Below, piece after piece: positions 13,531 to 20,249 of a stretch of 29,063 bases of DNA (within the stretch, counting starts at the first letter, position 1; every line of letters starts with the position of its first letter). The position numbers and the translations under genes are program-made. Origin of the DNA: Bacillota bacterium (lineage in GTDB: Bacteria > Bacillota > Clostridia > Christensenellales > Borkfalkiaceae); NCBI GenBank assembly GCA_003343805.1, contig QAKM01000001.1:1-29063 (forward strand), given 5' to 3'. A model generated the notes under the pieces. That model saw only the letters and a program-made list of their open reading frames with translations, was not told the DNA's origin and did not search any database.

Positions 13531-15192
13531 ATGAACAAAACGGCGATCTGCCATATCCCCGGATCCCAATATTCCTTTGCATACGGCGAACAGGAACTGC
13601 GCATCCGCCTGCGGGCGGAAAAGGGCGATCTCGACCGCGTCACCCTCATCTATGCGGTCAAATACGACTGGCTGAAAGAGAGAAAGACCGTCTCCATGCA
13701 AAAAAGCTATACGGACGAGCTCTTTGACTACTACACCGCCGAGCTCATCGTGCCCGACTCGCGCATCGGCTATGTGTTCTATCTCGAAAGCGGGAAAGAG
13801 GCCTACTACTATTCCGAAGAGGGGCTCACCGTCGATTACGACCACGAAAAGAGCTATTATAACTTCTTCCAGCACCCCTATATCAACGAGGCGGACGTCC
13901 ACCGCAAAGTCGGCTGGTGCGACGGCGCAGTCTTCTATCAGATCTTTATCGACCGCTTCCGCATGGGCGACACCAAGAAGGATACGGGCTACATCAACAA
14001 ACAATGGGGCGAGATCCCCGACCCCAAGAGCTTTTACGGCGGCGACCTTCGGGGCATCCGCGAAAAGCTCGGCTATCTCGAAGCGCTCGGCGTCAACGCC
14101 GTCTACTTGACGCCCGTCTTTTCCTCGCCGAGCAATCATAAGTACGACACCGTCGACTACTTCCACGTCGACAGGATGTTCGGCTCGGACGAGGACTTAA
14201 AAGCGCTCGTTGAAGAGGCACACGCACGGGGCATCCGCATCGTATTGGACGCCGTGTTCAACCATTGCAGTATGCACTGCGCCGAGTTTCAAGACGTGCT
14301 CGAAAAGGGGCGAGCATCGCGGTATTGCGATTGGTTTCTGATCCGCGGCGAAAAGCCCGACCCCGAAGAGGGCAACTACGAATGCTTTGCTGCCTGCCGC
14401 TATATGCCCAAGTGGAACACGAGCAACGAGGAAGTGCAGAACTTCCTCATCGGCGTGGCGCTGCATTGGATGAAAGAGTGCCGTATCGACGGCTGGCGGC
14501 TGGATGTTGCGGACGAAGTTTCGCACGATTTCTGGCGGCGCTTCCGCAAGGCGGTAAAAGAAGAGAACGAGGACGCCATCCTCATCGGCGAGAGCTGGCA
14601 CGACGCCGCGCCCTGGCTGAGAGGCGATGAGTTCGACGGCATCATGAACTACTCGTTCACCAAGGCGTGCATCGACTTTTTCGCCAACCGGACGCGGACT
14701 GCCGAACGTTTTACGGCGCGGCTCAACGAACTTCTGATGCGCAACACCGATCAGGCCAACGAGATGATGCTCGATCTTCTCGACAGCCACGACACCGAAC
14801 GCTTTTTGACGCTGACGGGCGGCGACCGCGACGCGCTCATCCTGGCGCTCGCCGTCCTCTTCTTTTTCCCGGGGATGCCCTGCATCTGCTACGGCACGGA
14901 GATCGGCATGGAGGGGGAATACGAGCCCGACTCCCGCCGCACCTTCGACTGGGACGAAACACATTGGGATAAAACCATCTTTTCGGCCGTCCGCTCCCTC
15001 ACAGCGCTCCGCCCCAAGATCAGCGGAAGGGCACGCATCTATGCGCAGGGAGAGCTCGTCGTCATCGAGCGGGAAAAACTCACGCTTGCCGTCAATGCGA
15101 CGGCGCAGCCCTTGACGTTTGAGGGGCAGAACTGCTATCATATCATCGGGGCTCGTTCCTATCTCATTCTCGATCGGGAGGAAACAGTATGA
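13531..15192 (+). CDS. Cytoplasmic GH13 amylase (neopullulanase/cyclomaltodextrinase type), locus 1
   Basis: The 553-residue enzyme has no signal peptide. Residues 1-120 form a beta domain like CBM34, typical of the neopullulanase/maltogenic amylase group (GH13_20). The TIM barrel carries region I DAVFNH (240-245), YMPKW (291-295), region II GWRLDVADE with nucleophile D325, region III LIGES with acid/base E354, and region IV LLDSHDT with D421. The enzyme would cleave imported maltodextrins, cyclodextrins or pullulan fragments. GGGAGGA precedes the ATG. The gene lies after the lipoprotein gene and overlaps the solute-binding gene by 4 nt (ATGA), a sign of translational coupling. It aligns with the locus 2 enzyme without gaps through the catalytic region. 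Confidence 0.93.
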   Translation: MNKTAICHIPGSQYSFAYGEQELRIRLRAEKGDLDRVTLIYAVKYDWLKERKTVSMQKSYTDELFDYYTAELIVPDSRIGYVFYLESGKEAYYYSEEGLTVDYDHEKSYYNFFQHPYINEADVHRKVGWCDGAVFYQIFIDRFRMGDTKKDTGYINKQWGEIPDPKSFYGGDLRGIREKLGYLEALGVNAVYLTPVFSSPSNHKYDTVDYFHVDRMFGSDEDLKALVEEAHARGIRIVLDAVFNHCSMHCAEFQDVLEKGRASRYCDWFLIRGEKPDPEEGNYECFAACRYMPKWNTSNEEVQNFLIGVALHWMKECRIDGWRLDVADEVSHDFWRRFRKAVKEENEDAILIGESWHDAAPWLRGDEFDGIMNYSFTKACIDFFANRTRTAERFTARLNELLMRNTDQANEMMLDLLDSHDTERFLTLTGGDRDALILALAVLFFFPGMPCICYGTEIGMEGEYEPDSRRTFDWDETHWDKTIFSAVRSLTALRPKISGRARIYAQGELVVIEREKLTLAVNATAQPLTFEGQNCYHIIGARSYLILDREETV

Positions 15193-16658
15193 AACGCGGA
15201 AAAGTATTTGCACTGTGCCTTGCCGCGGCGCTCTCCGCCGCAGCGCTCACGGCGTGCGGGGAACGCACGAGCGGCGGCACGTTCACCTATGAAGAACTCA
15301 TGGCAAAGTTTGAAGGCGACATCGAACAAAATGCCGTCATCCGTGTCCTCGACAATCAGATGGCGGTGGAGACGGGGCATCTTCAGGAAGTTCTGGATGC
15401 CTTCAACGAGCGGTACGCCGAATACAACGTGCAGGCGGTGGACGCCAACATGGATCAGTACGTCGACCTCGAACAGAACGGCCCCGACGGGTACGGGCCT
15501 GACGTATTGTATCAGGCGAACGATATGCTCATGCGGTATGCGGAGGGCGGGCATATCCTGCCCCTCCCCACCGAGCAGCTCGACATTGATATGATCCCCC
15601 AAACGGTGATGGACGTCTACAAGCTCGAAACGTACGGGCTCGACCTTTACTACGGGATGCCCGTGGCGCAGCAATCGACCGTCCTCACCTACCGCAAAGA
15701 CCTGCTCCCCGCAAATTGGGAGGAGGAATGGGACGACAATCAAAACGGCGTCCCCGACATGGTGGAGACGATGAACGGGCTCTATGCCTACAGCAAACAG
15801 GTGAAAGAGAGCTCTTCGGGCGCAAAATACGGCCTGTATATGTCGCTCGTCGACCAATACTTCAATACGGGGTATCTGCTCTCCTACGGGGCGTATGTGT
15901 TCGGCGAAACGCACGACGACATCGGCCTTGCCGCAGACGGCGCGGAAACGGGCCTCAACCTGTTTCGCGATCTTGCGGGCGTTTTAGGCTCCACCTGCAT
16001 TTCGCAGAACGCGACGACGCAGGTCGCGACCTACCTCACCAACGCGGCGGGGACGGCTTTTTGCACCATCGGCACGCCCGACTGGCTGACGACCTTCCAG
16101 GAAAACCTGACCCAAACTTATGTGCGCGATGGCATGAGCGAGGAAGAAGCAGCGGCGGCCGCGAAGGAAAACCTCGTCGTTGTGGCGCCTCCGCGTCTTC
16201 CCAGGGACGGCGACATCCAAAAGGAACTCACGAACATCGAGGAAGAGACGTTCGCCCCCACGACGATGGGCGGCGTCAACGCCTTCGGCATCAGCTCCTA
16301 CACGAAGTACCCGAAAGCGAGCCTTGCCTTTGTGAAGTTCGTCTCGGAATATGAAAACCTCAAATGGCGCAGCGAAGCCCTGGGCGCCGTTCCCGCCCGC
16401 ACCGACCTTGCCGAAGAGCTGGGCGGCGTTTCCGAAGTGCTGAGCGAGCGCGTCTCTTCGGGGCTCGTCTACATGATGCCCTCGACGCGCGATACGCAGT
16501 ATATCTGGGATCCCCTTTCGTCGCTCTTCAACGACGTAGCGACGGACAACACGACGCGCGAGACGCCCGTCTATACGACGAAGGAGGCGCTCAAAGGCGC
16601 GCTCGAAAAGCTCGTTTCCGACATCCGTTCGGCGATGGCGGTCGGCGACATCTCGTAA
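15189..16658 (+). CDS. Maltodextrin-type ABC solute-binding lipoprotein, locus 1
   Basis: This is a 489-residue extracytoplasmic binding protein of the MalE family (SBP type 1). The signal peptide ends in the lipobox LTAC (C23), so the mature protein is anchored in the membrane. Family signs include LDNQMAVETGHLQEVLDAFNERY near the N-terminus, YQANDMLMRYAEGGHILPL, and TYRKDLLP before the hinge. Residues 182-193 read DDNQNGVPDMVE, a DxNxNGxxD loop like those that bind calcium, inserted after the KDLLP motif. The context with GH13 and MalF/MalG genes points to maltooligosaccharides. GGAGG in the end of the GH13 gene precedes the overlapping ATG. The exact ligand length cannot be judged. Confidence 0.9.
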   Translation: MKRGKVFALCLAAALSAAALTACGERTSGGTFTYEELMAKFEGDIEQNAVIRVLDNQMAVETGHLQEVLDAFNERYAEYNVQAVDANMDQYVDLEQNGPDGYGPDVLYQANDMLMRYAEGGHILPLPTEQLDIDMIPQTVMDVYKLETYGLDLYYGMPVAQQSTVLTYRKDLLPANWEEEWDDNQNGVPDMVETMNGLYAYSKQVKESSSGAKYGLYMSLVDQYFNTGYLLSYGAYVFGETHDDIGLAADGAETGLNLFRDLAGVLGSTCISQNATTQVATYLTNAAGTAFCTIGTPDWLTTFQENLTQTYVRDGMSEEEAAAAAKENLVVVAPPRLPRDGDIQKELTNIEEETFAPTTMGGVNAFGISSYTKYPKASLAFVKFVSEYENLKWRSEALGAVPARTDLAEELGGVSEVLSERVSSGLVYMMPSTRDTQYIWDPLSSLFNDVATDNTTRETPVYTTKEALKGALEKLVSDIRSAMAVGDIS

Positions 16659-16670
16659 AGGAGGCGCACC

Positions 16671-17999
16671 ATGCAGGCAAAAAAACAAGTTTTTGCGCGG
16701 GGGAGCCCGTACTCCGACTACCGCGTCAAACTGAGCTGCATCTTCATGGGGCTGGGGCAGCTCTTCTGCCGCCAGTTCGTAAAAGGCGCGCTGTTGATGC
16801 TCTTTGAGATCGGTTTTATCCTCTTCCTTGTCTTTCAGGGCGTCGAAAACATCATCGGGCTTTTCACGCTCGGCACGACGGAGGGCGTTCCCATCATGGG
16901 CATCGAGGGCGACAACTCCGTCTCCATGCTCGCATGGGGCATCACGACGCTCTTCCTTATCGCCTTCTTCGTGCTCGCCTATCACGCGAACGTCAAGGAC
17001 GTCATCTTCACCGTGCGGGAGATCGGACGGGGCAGCCGCGTGCGCACTTTCCGCGAGAGCTGCAAGACGCTCCTCAATCAGAAATTCTATGTGCTGACGC
17101 TCGCCCTGCCCCTCGCTTTCGTGTGCATCTTCAACGTGATGCCCATCGTGTTCACGGCGCTCGTCGCCTTCACCGACTACGGCGGCGAGATCGTGCCGCC
17201 CAAACTCGTGAGCTGGACGGGCTTTCAGAGCTTCCGCGTCATCTTCACGATGAGCGAATACATCGGCACGATGGGCAAGATCCTCGTCTGGAACGTGCTG
17301 TGGGCGTTCGGCTCGACCTTCCTCGTCTACTTCGGCGGGCTGGGGCTGGCGCTTTTATACAACGCGAAGTGCCTCAAGTGGAAGCGGTTCTGGCGCGTCT
17401 TTCCCATGCTCGCCTACGCCATCCCGAGCTTCATCACCCTGACGGGTTTCTGCTTCATGTTCTGCGACAGCGGGCCCATCGTGGGGCAGCTCAAGGCGCT
17501 CGGCTGGGTCAAAGAGACGTTCACCATCATCTCGTACGACTCCAAATGGTCGCTCCGCCTTCTGGGCTTCTTCTGCTGCGCGTGGATCGGCGTCCCCTCC
17601 GTCATGTTCCTTGCGACGGGCATCCTCTCCAACGCGAGCAAAGATATGTACGAGGCGGCGCGGCTGGACGGCGCGAACGGATTCCAGCAGTTCCTCTATC
17701 TGACGCTCCCCTTCGTGCTGTTCGCGACGACGCCCGTCATCATCAGCACCTTCATCAACCAGTTCAACAACTTCTCCATCTTCTACTTCCTGCGGCCCGA
17801 GACGGTGTACGCGCCCGGCTACTTCAACGCCAACAGTTCCGATCTTCTCATCAACTGGATGTATAACCTGACGGTGGAAAACGGGCTGTATTCGCTGGGA
17901 TCGGCATTGAGCCTCATCCTGTTTGCGTTCATGGCGCTCTTCTCGCTCATCGCGTACGTCACCTCGCCCGCCTATAAAAAGGAGGACACCTACCGATGA
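16671..17999 (+). CDS. MalF-type sugar ABC permease, locus 1
   Basis: The 442-residue permease is longer than the usual MsmF type of about 290 residues. An N-terminal extension of about 140 residues has a GLGQLFCRQFVKG motif and two or three extra helices. The core begins near FYVLTLALPLAFVCIFNVMP and has the ATPase-contacting EAA loop YEAARLDGANGFQQFLYLTLP. AAAGGAGG stands before the ATG, 12 nt after the binding-protein gene. With the 17996 gene product it forms the membrane channel for maltodextrins. No ATPase gene follows in the locus. The locus 2 counterpart has the same extension. Confidence 0.92.
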   Translation: MQAKKQVFARGSPYSDYRVKLSCIFMGLGQLFCRQFVKGALLMLFEIGFILFLVFQGVENIIGLFTLGTTEGVPIMGIEGDNSVSMLAWGITTLFLIAFFVLAYHANVKDVIFTVREIGRGSRVRTFRESCKTLLNQKFYVLTLALPLAFVCIFNVMPIVFTALVAFTDYGGEIVPPKLVSWTGFQSFRVIFTMSEYIGTMGKILVWNVLWAFGSTFLVYFGGLGLALLYNAKCLKWKRFWRVFPMLAYAIPSFITLTGFCFMFCDSGPIVGQLKALGWVKETFTIISYDSKWSLRLLGFFCCAWIGVPSVMFLATGILSNASKDMYEAARLDGANGFQQFLYLTLPFVLFATTPVIISTFINQFNNFSIFYFLRPETVYAPGYFNANSSDLLINWMYNLTVENGLYSLGSALSLILFAFMALFSLIAYVTSPAYKKEDTYR

Positions 18000-18838
18000 A
18001 ACGCAAGCCATTCCGCCCCGAACGGGCTTTGAAAACGGCGCTCGTCTACCTCCTCGTCCTTCTTGTGAGCTTTCTCTTCGCCTTCCCCTGTATCTGGCTG
18101 GTGCTTTCGGCGTTCAACGCGGAAGGAGATCTTCTGACGCTTGAGGGCTTCTTCCCCGAGACGTACAGCCTGGATACCTTCCGCCGCCTCTTCACCGAAA
18201 CCAACAAGTACGACTATCCGCGGTGGTTCGGCAACACCTTCTTCGTGGCGGCGGTGAGCTGCGTCATTTCGACCTTCCTCGTCATCGCAGTCGCCTACAC
18301 CATCTCCCGCTACCGCTTCAAGAGCCGGAAGGCGCTCATGAAGGCGACGCTCATTTTGGGCATCTTCCCCAACTTCATGAACATGACGGCGCTCTTCGTC
18401 ATCATGACGCAGCTGCACCTCATCAACAATTTATGGGGGCTCGTCCTCTTATACAGCAGCGGCTCGGCGATGGGATTTTTGGTGCAGAAGGGATTTTTCG
18501 ATACCATCCCCGGCACCATCTACGACGCCGCCACGCTGGACGGCGCGAGCGATTTCCGCGTCTTTGTCTCCATCACGCTTCCCCTTTCCAAGCCGATGAT
18601 CGTCTACACGGCGCTCACCGCCTTCGTGTGGCCGTGGGCGGACTTCATGCTCCCGAGCATGCTGCTCGTCGATAAGTCCTCCTGGACGGTCGCCGTCGGG
18701 CTCAATTCGCTCGACGACAGCGAATTTTCCGTCTTCGCGGCGGGCTCCATGTTCGTGGCGGTTCCCATCATCGCGCTGTATGTGGCGCTCTCCAAGTACC
18801 TCATCGAGGGCGGCTCCGCGGGCGCCGTCAAGGAATGA
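17996..18838 (+). CDS. MalG-type sugar ABC permease, locus 1
   Basis: The 280-residue permease has six helices and the EAA loop YDAATLDGASDFRVFVSITLP. It starts within the stop of the MalF-type gene (ATGA overlap, 4 nt), so the two subunits are translationally coupled. The C-terminus GGSAGAVKE is shared with the locus 2 copy. It is the last gene of locus 1. A conserved element and then a GC-rich hairpin follow. Confidence 0.93.
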   Translation: MKRKPFRPERALKTALVYLLVLLVSFLFAFPCIWLVLSAFNAEGDLLTLEGFFPETYSLDTFRRLFTETNKYDYPRWFGNTFFVAAVSCVISTFLVIAVAYTISRYRFKSRKALMKATLILGIFPNFMNMTALFVIMTQLHLINNLWGLVLLYSSGSAMGFLVQKGFFDTIPGTIYDAATLDGASDFRVFVSITLPLSKPMIVYTALTAFVWPWADFMLPSMLLVDKSSWTVAVGLNSLDDSEFSVFAAGSMFVAVPIIALYVALSKYLIEGGSAGAVKE

Positions 18839-18843
18839 CCTCT

Positions 18844-18921
18844 CCCTCCGCACGCGGCGGGGCGCCTCCCCCTTCGCTCCGCCGCGTGCAAATTTCATAA
18901 GGCAGGCGCGCTTTGGCGGCT
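18844..18921 (+). repeat. Conserved non-coding element, copy A (after locus 1)
   Basis: This stretch is nearly the same as 28379-28462 after locus 2. The 21-base core CCGCCGCGTGC plus AAATTTCATA and the next bases are unchanged. It contains a perfect 11-bp stem, GCACGCGGCGG (18850-18860) with CCGCCGCGTGC (18879-18889), followed by AAATTTCATAAGG. There is no T-run. It may be a 3' stability element or a dispersed REP-like repeat. Confidence 0.7.
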
Positions 18922-18940
18922 CCTCCATAAGAACAGCTTC

Positions 18941-18966
18941 GGCGCGGCGGAACATTCCGCCGCGCC
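18941..18966 (+). terminator. GC-rich hairpin ending locus 1
   Basis: GGCGCGGCGGAA (18941-18952) pairs perfectly with TTCCGCCGCGCC (18955-18966). The tail GCCTCTTATTTGG is only moderately T-rich. It is the best terminator candidate for locus 1. Confidence 0.6.
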
Positions 18967-18979
18967 GCCTCTTATTTGG

Positions 18980-19013
18980 AAATTTAGATTTGTTGCTTTG
19001 ACAAACTAAATTT
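18980..19013 (-). terminator. AT-rich hairpin after the 19015 gene
   Basis: AAATTTAG (18980-18987) pairs with CTAAATTT (19006-19013), and inner TTTG/CAAA pairs extend the stem. On the minus strand it begins directly after the stop codon of the 19015-19830 gene and is a probable transcript end. The T-tract is short. Confidence 0.5.
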
Positions 19014-19014
19014 T

Positions 19015-19830
19015 TCAGGTGTCCTTATTTTCTATCATCCGATATACTTTTTCAGACCAATCCCATATATCTTTGCAATCATTCTCAATATAAATGACCC
19101 TGTCCTTTAATTCGCAGGGGATATGTGCTTGCAATTTCTCTTTTAATTTCATGGGGATCACAATTTTATATACCCAGTCTTTCAGAATAATCTCATCCTT
19201 GACCTTCATCGGCAGCACACCGTCACACACGGCATTCGGATGCTTTAACAGCTGCTCATATTGAAAGTAAAATCTCACGCCGGGCTCAAAACGAGTGCTC
19301 AGCTCCTCTTCATTCTGGAAATGCCCCAACGCCCGCTCCATGACCAACCGATCCCCTGCCTGGCAGTTTCCCCATGTAAACATGATGTATTCAAAATAGT
19401 CCGCAGGATCGTTTGCCGCATTTCTGCCCTCCTTGATCAACACTTCGCCAGGAACTTGCCGCGCGTTTACGGCAGAGAGTAACTTGCCGCACGCAAAGAT
19501 CTTGATCGCGTTGTCGGCCGATGTGGTGTGGCATACATGATCTGTGACACAGCCTCTTCTGTACGGACAAGCAGTGCACTCCGTCAGCAGGTTCGGACGA
19601 GGTACGGAACGATAGGCTTCTTTTCGCTTGATGCCATCTAACACTGTCTGCAATGCCTCTTTGTCATCACACTCGATGCTGCAGGTCCTGCCATGTTTCT
19701 CTTCATATTCTATGAACTCAACGATCGTTCTGATCTCCCAATCGGATACCTTCGGATAATGGGAGAGTTTTTTATAAAACACCCCGTCCCAAACTTCCGT
19801 GCAGTCAAAATCGCCTATTTTTATCAGCAT
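19015..19830 (-). CDS. Uncharacterised protein with Cys4 cluster and possible ADP-ribosyltransferase-like core
   Basis: The 271-residue soluble protein has no signal peptide. Four cysteines (C85, C88, C94, C100 in CTACPYRRGC and VTDHVC) suggest a metal site. They lead directly into H101-TTSADNAIKIFACGKLLSAVNAR. An H-T start followed by N, I, G and a small-residue turn resembles the first strand-helix of ADP-ribosyltransferase-like folds (DarT, Tpt1/KptA). Further conserved-looking parts are NDPADYFEYIMFTWGNCQAGDR (138-161) and CDIWDWSEKVY near the end, read here as C252 to Y263. The function is not known, and the ART link is a weak pattern match. The ATG at 19830 has GGCGG upstream and fits better than the one at 19899, which overlaps the preceding small frame. 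The gene is AT-richer than the flanking sugar loci, a sign of separate origin. Confidence 0.65.
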   Translation of the reverse strand: MLIKIGDFDCTEVWDGVFYKKLSHYPKVSDWEIRTIVEFIEYEEKHGRTCSIECDDKEALQTVLDGIKRKEAYRSVPRPNLLTECTACPYRRGCVTDHVCHTTSADNAIKIFACGKLLSAVNARQVPGEVLIKEGRNAANDPADYFEYIMFTWGNCQAGDRLVMERALGHFQNEEELSTRFEPGVRFYFQYEQLLKHPNAVCDGVLPMKVKDEIILKDWVYKIVIPMKLKEKLQAHIPCELKDRVIYIENDCKDIWDWSEKVYRMIENKDT

Positions 19831-19865
19831 ATCATCACCGCCAAATTCAAACTTTCTTTTTTGCT

Positions 19866-20006
19866 TCACACACGGTTTTGTAACAGCAGGGTGATCCAAT
19901 GCAGCGTGGTACCCCCCCTTTGCGAAAGGTCAAGCACATTCAGCCCCCGCAGATCCAGCAAATACTGATTGGCATACCCGTCGCGATCTTCTTCTGCCGT
20001 AACCAT
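19866..20006 (-). CDS. Small ORF (46 aa), possible remnant of a larger protein
   Basis: The frame starts at an ATG (20006) with GGGAGG eight bases upstream and follows a good promoter at 20029-20057. The 46 residues, MVTAEEDRDGYANQYLLDL and so on, end in HWITLLLQNRV. DGYANQYLLDLRGLNVLDL and the LHW...LLxNR ending look like a segment out of the middle of a larger enzyme-like domain rather than a complete small protein. It may therefore be a decayed gene whose promoter and ribosome site survive. Its stop is 35 nt before the start of the 19830 gene, so both are probably on one transcript. No function is assigned. Confidence 0.5.
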   Translation of the reverse strand: MVTAEEDRDGYANQYLLDLRGLNVLDLSQRGGTTLHWITLLLQNRV

Positions 20007-20028
20007 CTCGCTCGCCTCCCATATCGTT

Positions 20029-20057
20029 ATTATATCATTGCAATGTCCCTTTATCAA
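20029..20057 (-). promoter_or_regulatory. Promoter of the minus-strand island
   Basis: On the minus strand TTGATA (20057-20052), a 17-bp spacer and TATAAT (20034-20029), followed by the GGGAGG ribosome site of the small ORF. Confidence 0.8.
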
Positions 20058-20146
20058 GCTCAAATAAGCAAATTCAGCAAAAGCCTGCATTCGCTCTCTC
20101 CCCTCTCCATGCAGAGATAAGCCCGATAAGAACAAACCTCACAAAA

Positions 20147-20160
20147 AATTTTCGGAAATT
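20147..20160. promoter_or_regulatory. CG-centred imperfect palindrome upstream of the locus 2 promoter
   Basis: AATTTTCGGAAATT has symmetry around CG with one mismatched pair and lies 12 bp before the -35 box. It may be a second repressor site or an AT-rich UP element. Its centre is 63 bp from the centre of the operator at 20209-20224. Confidence 0.35.
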
Positions 20161-20172
20161 TCAAAAAAGGTC

Positions 20173-20200
20173 TTGACAGAATGAAAATATGTGCTATAAT
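20173..20200 (+). promoter_or_regulatory. Promoter of the locus 2 lipoprotein gene
   Basis: TTGACA (20173-20178), a 16-bp spacer and TATAAT (20195-20200), with extended -10 TGC. It is almost identical to the locus 1 promoter at 11717-11744 (one mismatch over 28 bp). Confidence 0.9.
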
Positions 20201-20208
20201 CAACTTGT

Positions 20209-20224
20209 ACTGAAACAGTTCAGT
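20209..20224. promoter_or_regulatory. Operator of locus 2
   Basis: ACTGAA-ACAG-TTCAGT is a palindrome with perfect 6-bp arms placed just after the predicted +1 (about 20207). It replaces the AACCGATT operator found at the same place in locus 1. The single-HTH LacI protein encoded at 22127-22924 is the obvious candidate ligand. Confidence 0.7.
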
Positions 20225-20249
20225 AACACTATTTCCGGAGGAAAATGAG

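Noticed and set aside
11738..13582. 614-codon open frame on the minus strand, opposite the locus 1 lipoprotein
   Set aside because: Same reason: no ribosome site, low-complexity composition, and a clear gene on the other strand.
18844..18966. Possible CRISPR repeats or an insertion sequence around the conserved element
   Set aside because: There are only two distant copies, no regular spacers, no cas genes and no transposase.
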